From Metridium senile (Eukaryota; Cnidaria; Anthozoa; Actiniaria; Metridiidae): 64,000 bases of DNA. The position numbers and the translations under genes are program-made. Positions within the stretch are counted from its first letter, which is position 1. Every line of letters starts with the position of its first letter. Location of the stretch: positions 20,144,311 through 20,208,310 of the forward strand of contig OX459095.1 of assembly GCA_949775045.1 (NCBI GenBank), in the 5' to 3' direction. Positions 20,201 through 33,700 of the stretch are shown here, one piece after another. Below the pieces are notes generated by a model. That model ran no database searches. It was not told the origin of the DNA and was given only the letters and a program-made list of their open reading frames with translations.

Positions 20201-23122
20201 TTATTGTATATATTATTAGTCTCCTCCGCAGGCATCTGTTGTATCTCTTTTCATCGGGCTTCCTGTGGCGAGGAGGAAAAAAAACAGCAAGGGAGGGAGA
20301 GAGGCAGAGAGAAAGAAGAAGAGATGCCTGCCAAAAATGAACAACAAATTTACAGTTCACGCATGTTGACCACGCATACCAAAGTGCCCTAACTACTCCT
20401 CCGTGTTTTTCTCTCTCCAAACTCGTTCCCAGTTTTTCTCTGCCAAATATTTAAACACAGGAATCGCAATTGTGTCAACAAAGGAATCCCTAAGGAGTAG
20501 CCTGCGGAGGAGGCTAGTTATATATTATGCCTTCTGTGATTGGTCAATCATACCACAAACCAATCCAATGTTCTTCCTGTGGCAAAATGCTGATTAGTAC
20601 ATTTTATTGTTTCAGCTATTTCAATCAAACAAACAGAGGATGACAATAAGCAGACATTGAAGTGTCAACAGATACGTAAGTATTATCAACAAACTAATGT
20701 AGCCCCATGCAGGTACTTCGGGATCACCAAGCTGTACTGCATGCAGCTTCTCCATGACCATCAGAGAATCTATGTAGGAGACTATAGTGATGATATAGAC
20801 ATTTTAGAGAGGACCATCCACGGGAACTCAGTGGCTGGGGCTGCATGTGAGAACTTGGACACAAGAGAAAGGTAAAAGGACAAGCCTTCTTACTTTTCTC
20901 CCATCACCAAGTTAACCTCTCTCAGCCCCAGGGTTTCAGAGGATATAGGTTAAAGCTAATTTTTGTGGAACAACCTATAATTAATTATCATATTTTTCTA
21001 ACAGTTTTAGATTCCCTGCAGCTTGACATCAAAAGTTTACAGAATGCAGTAAGTAATTGTAACAACAAACATATTGTAACAAGCAACATAAATGATAACA
21101 TATTATATATATATCAACATTTAAAAAAATTCAGCTCCAAAAATTAGATAAGCTGATTATGTTTGAAATTGGAATCTAATAAGCATTTGTAATTTATATT
21201 TCTAGATATTGTTTTTACTGATTGCTGGTATAAGGCATGTCAAGGATCCATTATTTTTAGCACAGGCTGTGTCAGGTAAATTGATCTCTTTGAAGGAAAA
21301 CATACTATACCTCCAATGCAAAAGATTGCGCATTTGATTATATAAATATATAATTTCTGCCATATAAGTAATCAAGATTATTATTAAAGATTATTATAAT
21401 ATAAGATAAATTAACACTGCACATGCATTAACCCCTTTGGTTGTCTGCCAAGGGCAAAGAGATTAATTATGCACAACTGACATAAGTTAGAAATCAGGTT
21501 TCAGTTATTGTTTTCCAATTGGTAAACTAAGGGTCGCATTTTTAGTGCTTTTTGATTTTGTGACTTTGGACTTGTAATATAAACTAAAGTATTTGGCTTT
21601 TTTTCTAGAGTGGCACAGACAAGATAACAGAATATATTTAGTTATCATAGGACCAGAGGTAATTCAACACTTTCTCTGCATTACAACTGCCAAAGTATAT
21701 ATTTATGTAAATTCTGTCCTATTCCGTCTATTTTCAGCTTGACAAAGAATTTGCATCAGAAATGAAAGCACAGATACAAAAGTAAGTGAAAGAAACTTCA
21801 ATGATCTATTAAGCACTCAAAATAGGAACTTAATTCTTCATATCTTTGCATGTCTATCAGTACTAGTGTAGAGTTCTAGCAATAAACCGACTAGCCTCTT
21901 ATCAATGTAAAAACTGAATTTATTCAAATCTTGAGTCTCACAGATTATTGGTAAACTTGGGTAATTACTGCGGTTTTAGTCTTTTTACGAAAAGACTAAA
22001 CGAACTCAGACATTCCAACTGCTAGTTGTGAAATATGTTTTTGGCTGCTGCTATTACTATACTCAGCACCTTTTATGTTTTTGATTGGTGGCATCCAAAA
22101 TGTATTTCATAACTTACCACTGAAATGTCTGAGTTCGCAGAAAGTCGAAAACTGCAGTAGCGCTAGAAAATTTAGACACTTTAAAAAAGTTATTGATTGA
22201 TTGATTGATTGATAACTTTTTATTGCAAAGTGTGTTAAACAGAATAGCTTCTTGTTTCTATTGGAAAGGAACTTATTCAAATCTTTTCTATCCCAGTCTA
22301 CCTGGTGTAGTGTTAATGTCACCTGTAGAAAGTCAAGACTTACAAACCATCATGAAACTGTCCTTTGCTGTTGTCAACTCATCAATAAGTGAGGGAATGG
22401 CAACATCATTGATAGAGGTATGTTAGTCAGAAAATGTGAATCCATGTCAACTATAAATAGTAGACCTAGTGGGAAGGGGCTGCAATCCAAAATGAGCAAG
22501 GATGTTCATCTTACCTTTTAAGGATTAAAATCAGCAATAAGATATCACTTATATTAGGGTGTTCTATAGTGAAAATAACATCAGCTGAGATGTATCCACA
22601 ATTACAAAGGCAGCAATGTTTTATGACTTTGGTCCAGCTGAGACAGAAACCCAGCACTCCCCACATAATCAGCTAACACATTGCTGTGTATGTTTTCCAA
22701 CCAATTCAAATCTTTTGGGAATTTTTCCAGAGGTTTTGAATTTGGTGGAAATGTACATAGCAATGCATTAGCAGATTTTGTCTATGGTCTGGATCTAATA
22801 ATCTGTAAGATCTAATTTTTAGATATACTAATATTAATAATTATACTAATCTATGTGATCTTCCATGTTATAGTCAATGGCTTTAGGTGTGCCAGTATTA
22901 GCAAGAAACATTCCAGCAAATGCTGCCATTATCCACCATGGGACAACAGGATTCCTTTTCTATGATCCTCAGGAGTTTGTTGAGCTTGCAAAAGAACTTA
23001 CTCAATCAAAATCACTGATGTACACTGTGGTTAAAAATGCTTTGGAATATGTTGAGAATACTCACTCAGTCATAGATGAGAAGGACACCTATGTTTCAGT
23101 TATTGAGAAAATGTGTGTATAA
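17221..23122 (+). CDS. GLT1D1: GLT1D1-like glycosyltransferase (GT4 fold)
   Basis: This is the orthologue of glycosyltransferase 1 domain-containing protein 1, a GT-B fold enzyme whose substrate is not firmly known. The exons are 17221-17288, 18074-18222, 18422-18527, 19497-19548, 20123-20159, 20616-20675, 21005-21048, 21206-21275, 21609-21658, 21738-21781, 22297-22417 and 22874-23122. They total 1050 bp, 349 aa, against about 346 in human. Exon 1 (MRVVILSSLRGKTGNNSTAR) was found by eye and matches the vertebrate N terminus MRLLFLAVLRPHTGN. Other matching blocks are IIFGGTDINE, AGIRHVKDPL, LVIIGPE and PVLARNIPANAA. The GT4 EX7E motif is SEGMATSLIE, residues 259-267. There is no signal peptide, so a cytosolic protein is likely. 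An AATAAA at 23418-23423 follows the stop by about 300 bp. Confidence 0.94.
18545..18860 (+). repeat. Dispersed TTTGCATAAGTTTT repeat, copy 2, with a long TTCG-loop hairpin
   Basis: The left part matches 7585-7750. The right part, 18768-18843, is a strong hairpin: the arm GTTGTATCGGCGATACAATC pairs with its complement around a CTTCGG loop. It lies in a GLT1D1 intron. A short inverted GTTGTA pair (18612-18642) precedes the core. Confidence 0.7.
19157..19380. mobile_element. Foldback element with GGGACTGGTCATAAAGTA ends
   Basis: The inverted ends of about 25 bp enclose G-rich sequence that repeats GGTGGGCCAT. It lies in a GLT1D1 intron. From memory, similar termini are common in anthozoan genomes. 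Confidence 0.75.
20217..20518. mobile_element. Foldback element with CTCCTCCGCAGGC ends
   Basis: The left end AGTCTCCTCCGCAGGC pairs with the right end GCCTGCGGAGGAGGCT. The 300-bp interior is purine-rich on the left. It lies in the GLT1D1 intron 20160-20615. Confidence 0.75.
21968..22157. mobile_element. Foldback element in GLT1D1 intron
   Basis: Inverted ends CTGCGGTTTTAGTCTTTTTA and AAAGTCGAAAACTGCAG, with an internal inverted pair GAACTCAGACATT / AATGTCTGAGTTC. It is followed by a short TGAT tandem run near 22192-22212. Confidence 0.65.
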
Positions 23123-24467
23123 TTAAATGAAGGTGTGTTCTGGGGATCATTCCTTGATTGGGGATCATTCTGTGTGATGCGTACAGAAATCCCTTTCCAC
23201 TGGAAATTGGGTCACAGAGGTTGTAACCCACTATAAATAAGTTTAAATTAAATTGATTTAAATTAAATTAAATTATGAATAAGTATTATAAAAATGTTTG
23301 ATCCTTTCCTCTCTCCACTTCCTTCAAACTTTCTTGACGACATTCACACTGTCTTTTCTTTGGGTTTTCAAAATGTTTATCTTTCCACAGTGGATATATT
23401 TTATGGATTGATACACGAATAAACAATTTATTATAATTATTTTGTGACAATTTTTAAATCTGATGTTTATAAATAATGCAGTTTATGTGCAATTTTTGGT
23501 CAAAAAGATGTGTATTTTATACTGTAAAAAGAATGTTTTCACTTTTTGAATGTGAAGAATTTTGAAATACAAATGTTTGTAAACATACCACTTAATTGTT
23601 GTCATATATGGCTCAATGTGGCTAAATTCTTTAGAATTTGAGTTTCTGTTTAACTTGCTTACATTACTGTATTTCACAGGAATGAATATATCACAGGCTA
23701 TTAAGGTTGAATTATGTGAGAGCCCTGAATTGGTCCATTTGTTTATTAAAAGGAGCAAAATTATGAACTTTTTCCCAGATGAAGTGTAGAGCAATTTCAT
23801 GGCAGCCATGTTTGTGGTGAAAACAGTGGAGCTTTTCTCTCAAGGGAACTGAAATACTTTGTCATTCAAAAACTTTCTTATGTACTGCCCCACAACCATA
23901 GCTGTCAGGAAATCTCTCTCTATAGCGAGAGGGCATAACCCACTCTAAATTGTGTATTTGGATATTATAATTATTATAAAAACAAAATAAAAAAATCTTT
24001 CAAACATTCTGATTTAAATTGTTTTATTCATTAAATCACTTTCATAATAAAACATTTTTTTTATCATAATCTATTATACTTGTCATATTTACTTGCTATG
24101 CTTTGTGAGGACATTTGCCTCTGCAAATATAATCATTATTTTTTCAATTGTAACTTGGTCTTGTTTTGGTATAAAACAATATAAAAATATCTGTATGGTG
24201 TACAGGCTACATTTTTTCCCCATAGAAACACTGAGGTAGTCTACTATTTACTAGCTGTCAATTAATTTTGTTGTCAGGTTGACAATCTTACCATATCGTG
24301 CATCTATGACTAAAACAATCAACTACGAATTAACAACACCACTTGTTTTGAACTTAAATAAGTGCAACCTAGTGTACATTCCATACAATTTGTGAAGCAA
24401 AATTTAAACTTTCTTTTTATAGTGTATACCAGTTTTACTCTGATAGGTTTTGAGTTACCAAGTAAAG
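23123..24467. other. Tail-to-tail intergenic region between the GLT1D1-like and ERCC6L-like genes
   Basis: This holds the 3' ends of two convergent genes. The plus-strand AATAAA is at 23418-23423. A minus-strand polyadenylation hexamer is at 24028-24023. Otherwise it is AT-rich sequence in which I see no gene or clear element. Confidence 0.6.
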
Positions 24468-27400
24468 TTATTCTTTGGAGAGTCCCAGTTCTTTAACAAG
24501 CAGTAGCGCTTCTTTGTGTACTTGGAGGTCTCCAGAGTTGATTTTCAAAGCATCAAGCAAATGTTTCAGTGCTGAGTACTTGTCTTGTTCTTGTTCTTGT
24601 CTGAAACAACAGGCAATCACTAATAGATAAATTATAAGAATAACAACTTATGTCAGATAAAAAGGAGAGAATTCTTACATAATGAGGAAAAACAATATTT
24701 AGAATACAATTTTAAAATGTCTTTATCAGAGTGACGGGGTGAAGTAAGGTCCTATTAAGATGCACAGTGAGAGCAAGAAAAACAAAAGAATAATGCTTCT
24801 TGCAACACAGTGAATAGATAATTCTGCTTGGCTACATCAGATTGATTAGCAAATTTGACTTCTTCCTAAATCAGATTTTATCCCCTTATAAGAATTAAAA
24901 CTAAACTGACACCAAAAATACCAGCAAGGAAGTGCCCCCATTGTCAAGACTGAGAGAATCATGTCATTATATCAAGGGGGTCTTCACATGAATGCCTGAT
25001 ATTTATCAACCTTTTCCCTCCTTAATTCTTCCATAATTTCACCCTCCTCCTCCCTTGAAATTTCAGTACCGGTACCAACTTTTATGTAACTAAGTGAATT
25101 GCACAATAACATACCAACATACCTTGCCATATCAACCAGATCATGATAAGCCACTTTCTCATTGTCATCTAGAATACATTCACAGCGTTGTACTTTGATA
25201 ACATCTGAGTGGTGTAGGCTATTGGGACATGTAAAGCCATCTTTACTTTCACTCTCAAAGCTATCTCTATCAGATGACGAGGCAGCTGAAGACTCGTCAT
25301 CTGTTGAATCCAGTCCTCTCACTCTAGACTTTCTTACAAGTATATCGTCATCCTCATCACTCTCACCTTTGCTAGAAGATGAGTTTGCACTAGAGTTGTC
25401 TTCTGATTCAGAGTCAAGTCCTTTTACTTTTTCCTTTCCAGTTTTTTCTTCAAAATCCTCATTACTCTCATCTTTGCTAGAAGACGAGTTTGCACTAGAG
25501 TTGTCGTTGTCTTCTGATTCAGAGTCAAGTCCTCTTACTTTTTGCTTTCCAGTTTCGTCTTTAGCATCATCTTTCTCGGGTGTACTAGACGAGCTAGCCA
25601 TGATCTCATCCTCTTCCTCAGCATCTGAGAGTACCATTCTTTCATTTTCGGATTTTTCATCATTGGAAGATGTAGATGGCTCCAGTTCTTCTTCATCATC
25701 AGAGAGAATTCTTCTTGCTCTCCGTTTTCTTATCTCATTATGGTCATCGTCATCATGATCATCATCAACAATGTCATCATCATGATCATCATCATCATCA
25801 TTATCATCATCAACAATGTCATCTTCACTTCCAACATTGTCAACATTATCATCAACATCATCACCATTTTCACTGTGTGATAAATCAACAGTGTGATTCA
25901 CTTCATCATCAGAATTTACACTTTCTACAATCTGATCCTTACTTCCAACTACATCATCTTCATCATCACTCTCAATTCTCAATACTCGTCTTGGTGTCTT
26001 TGAATTTCTAACAATTTCTTCATCACTATCATCTGAGTCGCTGTTGTTAAATATTCTCTGGCTGACACTCTTTCGTCGGTTCTTAGAGCTACTCTTTCTC
26101 CTGGGAGTTTGTTGGCGATTAGAGATGTTGACAACAGGAGATTCTATTAAGATGTTATTCAAGATATTTGGTGCACTGCTGACTGAATGTTCTTTATAAC
26201 CTAAAAGTTGACATTAAAGTAAAAAATGATATTAACTTAAATCGTCACAAGAAATCCTCCATGTTTCACCGTAGACAACAGTGACAACTCTTATAAACAG
26301 TGCTCAAAAATCCTCCTTATGTATCGGCGTATTCTACTATTATCAATGAATGAATGAATAAATGGATGAATGGATGGATGGATGAATGAATAAATGAATG
26401 AATACATGAATGAATACATGGATGGATGGATGGATGAATAAATGAATGAATGAATGAATGAATAAATGAATGAATGAATGAATGATTATATGAATGAATG
26501 AATAAATAAATGAATGAAAGAATAAATAAATGAATGAATAAATAAATGAATGAATAAATGAAAGAATAAATGAATAAATAAATAAATGAATGAATGAATG
26601 ATTATATGAATGAATGAATAAATAAATGAAAGAATAAATGAATGAATGAATAAATAAATGAATGAATAAATGAAAGAATAAATGAATGAATAAATAAATG
26701 AAAGAATAAATGAATTAATGAATAAATGAATGAATGAAAGAATAAATGAATGAATAAAGAATGAATAAATGAATGAATGAATGAATAAAAATAACAGTGG
26801 CTAAATGAGCACAGATAAGGATATCAAAGATTTTATACTTATGGACTAATAGAAATAGATAATAAGAGTGCATATAATTTACAATGTTTTGTACCTATTT
26901 CATCCCTTGATTCTGTGTGACAATTGTCTTCCATGCTGGCAGACAACATTTCTACCTGGAAGTTTGGAAAGTCTGATGAGTTATGCAGAGAATCTTTGGA
27001 TTGGATAAAAACATCACTATCATCCATTGTATTGGATGATTCATCAAGTATCTTTGTGGAAGAGTCCTCTTGATTGACAGATGCATTGCTACTGGTTGAC
27101 GAATCTAGGATTTGCGGTGTTCCACTTTGAATATCTTCTTCAGCAACAGCATGATTGTTTTGAAAATCTTGATTGTAACTATCAGTGGTGTTTGTTTTGT
27201 CTGGATTGACAGAGTTGTTGTGAATCGCAGGTGATTCCATGAATTGAGGTTTTCCAGTTTGAGCATGTTCTTTAGGTGTTGTCAAGGTCTGCTTCTGAAA
27301 GTCATACTCTAGACTGGAACCATTTGTTGAGTTGTCTATTAATTGGTTGGCAGAGCTATCAAAATTTGATGATGAATCTAAGATCTGAGAAGTTCCATTG

Positions 27401-29201
27401 ATGTCTTCTTTTGTGGATGACAATTCAGTGCCATCTTGCTTGGTACTGGGACTTTTGGCAAGTATTTCTAGTGTTATGTCCTGGACAGGATAACTATCAA
27501 CAGGTGTAGAATATAGCAAATGAGGATCTTTAAAAGGTGTCGATTCCTGGACAGCAGGACCAGCAAAAGGTGATTCATTAAGCTCATTTTCCATTTGAAT
27601 TTCTAAGGATGTTTGGATAGTTTCTTGATTGTCATTGTTCTCAAAGAGTTTGGTAGAGCTGTGAAGTTGATCAGGTGCATCTGGAATGGAGTCACTCCCT
27701 GATGAATCATCACTATGAAACAAAAGATTGATAAAGACACTTCAATTTCAAATTGTCTGAATAACTTGTAGCTGGATTCTTTTGACCACTAACCCTCTGG
27801 AAATTCAAAGTGTTTTGTAAGATCATGTAATAGCAAATTCAAAGGGAAATGTGGGCCAAGAAAAACTACTAGGCGACACCTTAAAACATCCACACCCCTG
27901 TTTCCCACAAGAAATCATGTCTGTCACAAGATCTGGAAATCTCACACAGATTTCGGCTTGATTTGCATAAGTTTCAACTTGAATTTTCTCGGCCATATTT
28001 ACTTTTATCTTGACAGTTTTAGTAAAATATGAAAGAACTAACGTTGGACTCTTATAAGTACTATACAATATTCGCGTAGTACGATCTGTATGCAATATAC
28101 AACACATACAGATTGATCAACCACTCATATATTTGTATATATTACTTACATCTCATAGTCAGCAGAAGACAGCTTTTCATCACTAGTAACAGACATGTTC
28201 GCCATGCTTGTCTCAATGTCATCATCATCAGCAATAACAGTAACATTGCACTCTTTCTTGCTGTTGTTCTGGTTGTCAATCATTCTTTGTGTGGCACCTG
28301 TGTCCCTGTTCCTGTCGTTGTGCTGGTTGTTGGTTGTTGGTGGTACTCGTGCGGTTTTATCAGGTGTAATGGGTGGTGTTGACAAATCAATTACTTCAGG
28401 AGATGGAGCAACAGCAGGCATAGGTTTCTAAATTGATAAATAGAAGATATACAGATTTATCATTTATACATAATAACATTTTAACAAAATACCTTACATA
28501 GTGAAACCCTCTAAAAGGGAGAGCACTAGGACAAACAAAAAAGTCCAACAATTGGAACACTTCAAAATTCCACAGGCTGCAGTCAAATTCTAAAGAATAT
28601 ATTACATGCTATCGAGGTTGTTCAAGAGAACTGTGACAAGGTCTATTGGGCTTGACCAAACAACTTATTCCAGCTCTGAATATGCATAAAAATACTGGAG
28701 ATCAATGTAATCCTTACACATACCTTATTGATCCTTTGTGTCATGAATCGTTTTGATGTATCATCTCTCGAAGGTTTGAACACCTCAAATTGATGTAAAC
28801 GTGCTTGGATTTTTTTCTTGATACTTTCATCTTGTACATTATCTATATTGATAGGTTTCAATATTGACTTCGGGTTCTCATACGGTGCTGGTAACATACT
28901 TTGGATGGGTTGTCCTCCACTGCTGGACTCTGCTGCTACCATGTGTTGAGCTCTGAGAACCTGGAAATTACAGCAATACCATATGTGTAAGCCTTCTTTA
29001 CAGAATGATATACTGTTATAATAATTTATTACATTTATTTAACAGTTATAATGATGCATTGTCCAGGGCGGTGAATTAAAGTGCATATGTCAACAAAGTA
29101 CCTTCCATAAATATTAATTACATTTTGATTACATTTTAATTGATAAAACATGTTTTCTAATATGCTGTACAGGTGCATGCAACCAAAACTAAGTCAACAA
29201 T

Positions 29202-29234
<33 letters not shown>

Positions 29235-30649
29235 GTCAATCTTTTAAATAGTTAGTAATTTTAAAATCCATACTCTTGCTTGGATTGCTTCATGGTTGGC
29301 AGCATGGTCTGTTTCTTCATGAGTTTCTGTGGCTTCCTGGCTATATATCAAGTCGTGGTCAGATATGCCAAAAATGTCTGGGGGAAAATCACAATATTTA
29401 TGGTAAAATTATTCATTTATCTTTATATATGACATGGGTGACAAACTTGATTATTGCTTAATAGCGCCGCTGTGGTCCTAGTTCTAGTCCCAGCTTGGAC
29501 ATGGGTCATATGTGAGTTGAGTTTGTTTGATGTGTTGTTCTCTCATCATGCCACAAGGGTTTTTCTCCGGGTTATCAAGTTTTCCTCCCTCCACACAAAA
29601 TCAATGTGTGAGCGGAGTTGTATGCTAAAATATTTAAAGTACAAGTAGTGAGTGTGGGTCTGATAGAAGATTGAGATGTTGGAAAAGTGAAATGATTATT
29701 GACATATATCCAATGACTTACCAAGACTATGTAGAAAATCAATATGTTTGTCTAGAGTTTGATCAGATTTTCTATGTACAGAATGCATCTTGCTCAGCTG
29801 CAATTGTGTCTTGGACTTGGTTGGATCATCCAGGGTGAACAACTCTCTTAGATCTTGGCTTGTAAAATACCTGTTATACATAACAAATAAGAGAATAAAT
29901 GAACAAACAAAAATAGAACAAATGAATGAATGAATAAACAAACAAATGAATGAATGAATAAACAAATAAATGAATGAATGAATGAATAAACAAACAAATG
30001 AATAAAGAAATGAATACAACAAATGAATGAATAAATGCAAAAAGTGCCCAAAAAAATCAATAATTGATTATTAAATAAAATATATTTTTACAATAAACAA
30101 AGAAAGTGTTAATTACTGAAATTACTGGATGCAATTTATTCCATGTTTTGGTTTACCAGTATTTGCTGTAGTTGTAAATTATACAAGGCATAGATTCAGG
30201 GGTTGATTTGGGGGTCTAAATATTTTATTTTCACTGTCTGTTATGCTGGATTTGGAGGTTAAAATGGCAAGCTGCATGAAAGTCATCCTCTTAGTTTTTC
30301 TGGCTCTGTGCCTGATTAGAATGATGACTACAATAATTATAATAATAATTTATTACTTATATTGCACATTTTCTATATAATATTCAAATGCGCATAACTA
30401 CAAACCTGAATGGGTTCTTAGATGAACCCGTAGCTTGCTGACTCAACGCATTTTTGAAGACTTGCTTCCTGTAGATCTTCTCTTCAATAGACCCACAAGT
30501 GATTAACCGATAGATTGCAACACTCTTGGTTTGACCAATACGATATGCTCTACATAACAATACATACATACTGTCAAATGATGTCACTAACATAGCAGCA
30601 AAATTCAAAATATAATAATAATAATAATATTAATAATAATAATAACATT

Positions 30650-30746
<97 letters not shown>

Positions 30747-33700
30747 TGCCTCATTTATATAGCACTATATCTCTTGAATAGCTCATAGTGCTTTACAATC
30801 TATTAATGTGTATATGGAGGACTTATCGGACTGCTGAAAACAAGCAGTTTACAATCATGAGTGTTGTTAGTGAATGCCTGTGAGGCCTGACTGTTGTACC
30901 GGGAGACAATCCCCTACTCTTTGCAAATAGCACAACGGAAGTCCCTCTAAATGCTTGATACTAGCATTAGTTGTGGACAGCTTGGGTGGTCTTCTGACTT
31001 TCCCTCTAAATTACAATGGTCAGGACAATGTTCTTCTAATCAGGTAAAATATTCAATATAATTATTAAATTTTCCTTGATTAAAGAGGCCATTGTTGTAT
31101 CATTTTTCCCATACATAACTAACCTGTCCACAGCTTGAGCATCAGTTGCTGGGTTCCAACTAGGGTCAACTGAAGAAAAACAATTATAACATACAACAGT
31201 CAATAACAGAACTGTACACACACAGGAGCAGGACCTGGGAACGAGAATGCTCTTATCTTACATTATAATTTTGATAATGTCAAATAACGAGCTCACTATA
31301 TAATACAATTAATCATGGCAGTGGCCAACTAGAAAGCATATGCTCCTTTGGCTGCTGCACACTATTTCCAATTGTTGACAAATTTAAATTTTATTTTTTT
31401 TGCTATAATTATAAATCTAAGTGTCATGTTGAATTGAATTTCAATCACTAAAATACTCAAAATTAATGTCCTTGATACTTACAAATGACAACTCTATCAG
31501 CGCCAGTAAGAGTCAGCCCAACACCACCAACCTACAGATAGAATACATCAATACCATATGTATATTTAAAGTTACTCCTGTCAGTAGTTTCACATACCTG
31601 TGTAGTCAGCAAAAAACATGTGTATGATGAGTTGTTCTGGAAGGTTGTGATCAAGTGTTCTCTATCCGCTGTACTCCTGATTGTTCCATCTATCCTTAGA
31701 ACCTTATGACCCTAAATAAACATCAAAAATACAATGAACACAAATTTTTGTTTTAGCAGTAAATACAAACCTTAGCTAGTTACTGTGTGCATTTCCACAG
31801 GGTCAGCAGAAGTGGGTATAAGGATTTAGCACAATTAAGAGTAATAATATATGCCTGTGTTTCTTACTCTATGAGTTATTACTCGTTGGATCATATCCAG
31901 CATTTTCCTTGATTGGCTAAACACCAAGCATCTGTGACCTTCAGCCTTTAGGTTATCCAGTAGGGTGACCAGAAACACCAACTTTCCAGATTCCTGGATG
32001 AGTATTTTGTCAGATACTCCTGCTATACCTTCTGTAAAATTGTTGGATTGTGTTGTGTTCTCTTTATCTTGATCATCATGCCTGTCAACAATAGCAGATA
32101 ATGATAATACATTGAATAACTAGCATTAGTATAGATATTTAAACATCAAGTAAAATCTTGCTCAGTCGAGAAATTCACACTATTTCTCAATAATAACCTA
32201 CAGCATTTTGCCTGCTTTAATCGGAAATAAACAGTTTTCATCAAAAATGCTGGTTATTTTTACTTTTTGAAATAATCACTTTAAATTTGTATTTATACTA
32301 AACACAATCACCTCAGGCTCAGTGAAAATAAACCTTGACTCTGTCTAGTTATTATTCACCAATATTCAGCTTTGGCTAATGATTGTTTGATAACTAGACA
32401 CACTTAGTGCGTTTACTCAGCCTACATATGTACGTCATAGAGTAGTTGTGGTCAACCTGTGGCATTACGTCATGTGTTATCTCGACACAACGATAGACCC
32501 ATAGCTAGAAAAGGTAAACCTAGACTGCGGGGTAGCCTTAGTAATTATGATAGTTTACAGGGCTTGACACAATGATTTTTGTGTATCATCATCTCAATCT
32601 TTATAATTTTATAATTTATTTTGTCAATTTACCTGTCATTCTCAGCAAGTCCCAGCTTTGAGCAAGCCATGGCTGATAACAGCCTTGGATGGTCACAGAT
32701 CTTTTTTAGCACATTGAGCTCAGCAAGTGGAGACCTGTTACTCATCAGCAACTACAACAACAAGAACAAACTATTATCATCAAAAATAATATAGTTGTTA
32801 TATTTAAATATAATGTGATATGGTGACACCCACTTCGATGTGCTTTACTAAAGAGAAAATATAGATCATACATCTATTGCAGGTCTCTATTAACACAGTT
32901 TGCATATAATTATGATATGGCTAAAGACAAAAGTCTTGATTGGCAATTGGTTACTAGACTACACCCTAAAACTTTGCAAGAAATAATTAATAGTATATAT
33001 TCATATACCTCTTTGATTTCTTCCAGTTTTAGAAAGTCTGTATAAATCTTTAGTTGTGCATCTGACAGGTGTAGCCATATGATGAAGTCATTCTTGCGGG
33101 TCAGCATTTTAGGAACACTTTTATGGAAAAAAAGGTACATTTGAAAAATTGTTCACATACATGTACATTAATTACTACTATAAAATATGTTTTCATTGAC
33201 ATATTTTTGGACACTTTATTTCTTAAAATTTTGAATTGTGAGATATCACATAATGTATAATAATGTATAAACAAACAATTTCTGTAATACCGTCGCTTGA
33301 ATCTAATTGTTAATGGTTGCGACAAAAATATGTTCTGTCTTGCAGTCAAACTTCAAAGATTGGCACCCCAAACTTTGCATGTTTGTAAACCACTTTCGTG
33401 TCAGCATATTATTTAGGAATATAACATAAATGGAATGTATTATCATATTAATATAAACTAGTATAATATGTTCTCTGTGTTTTACCTCTTTTGTGCCAAG
33501 TAAACCCTCACACAACAAAGAGAGGGATTATCTATGACTTTAGAGAATTCAATTGCTATATATATCTTACGTGGCTTTCCCAGGAGTCTTTGCTGTCTCT
33601 TTTTGATCAACAGAGCCATCCACATCATCAGAATCTGTTTTGTTCTTCAGTACCTCAGCCTTTGTGCGCCTTAGGAAGTGAGGGTTAATGATCTTTCTTA

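Noticed and set aside
25162..26011. Plus-strand Ser-rich and His-rich open frames
   Set aside because: They lie antisense to the acidic exon of the ERCC6L-like gene; GAT/GAC codons read backwards give Ser and His runs.
29696..30060. His/Phe/Ile-rich minus-strand frames (LFIHSFIH repeats)
   Set aside because: They arise from the TTCATTCA microsatellite upstream of exon 17. Only 29722-29870 is coding.
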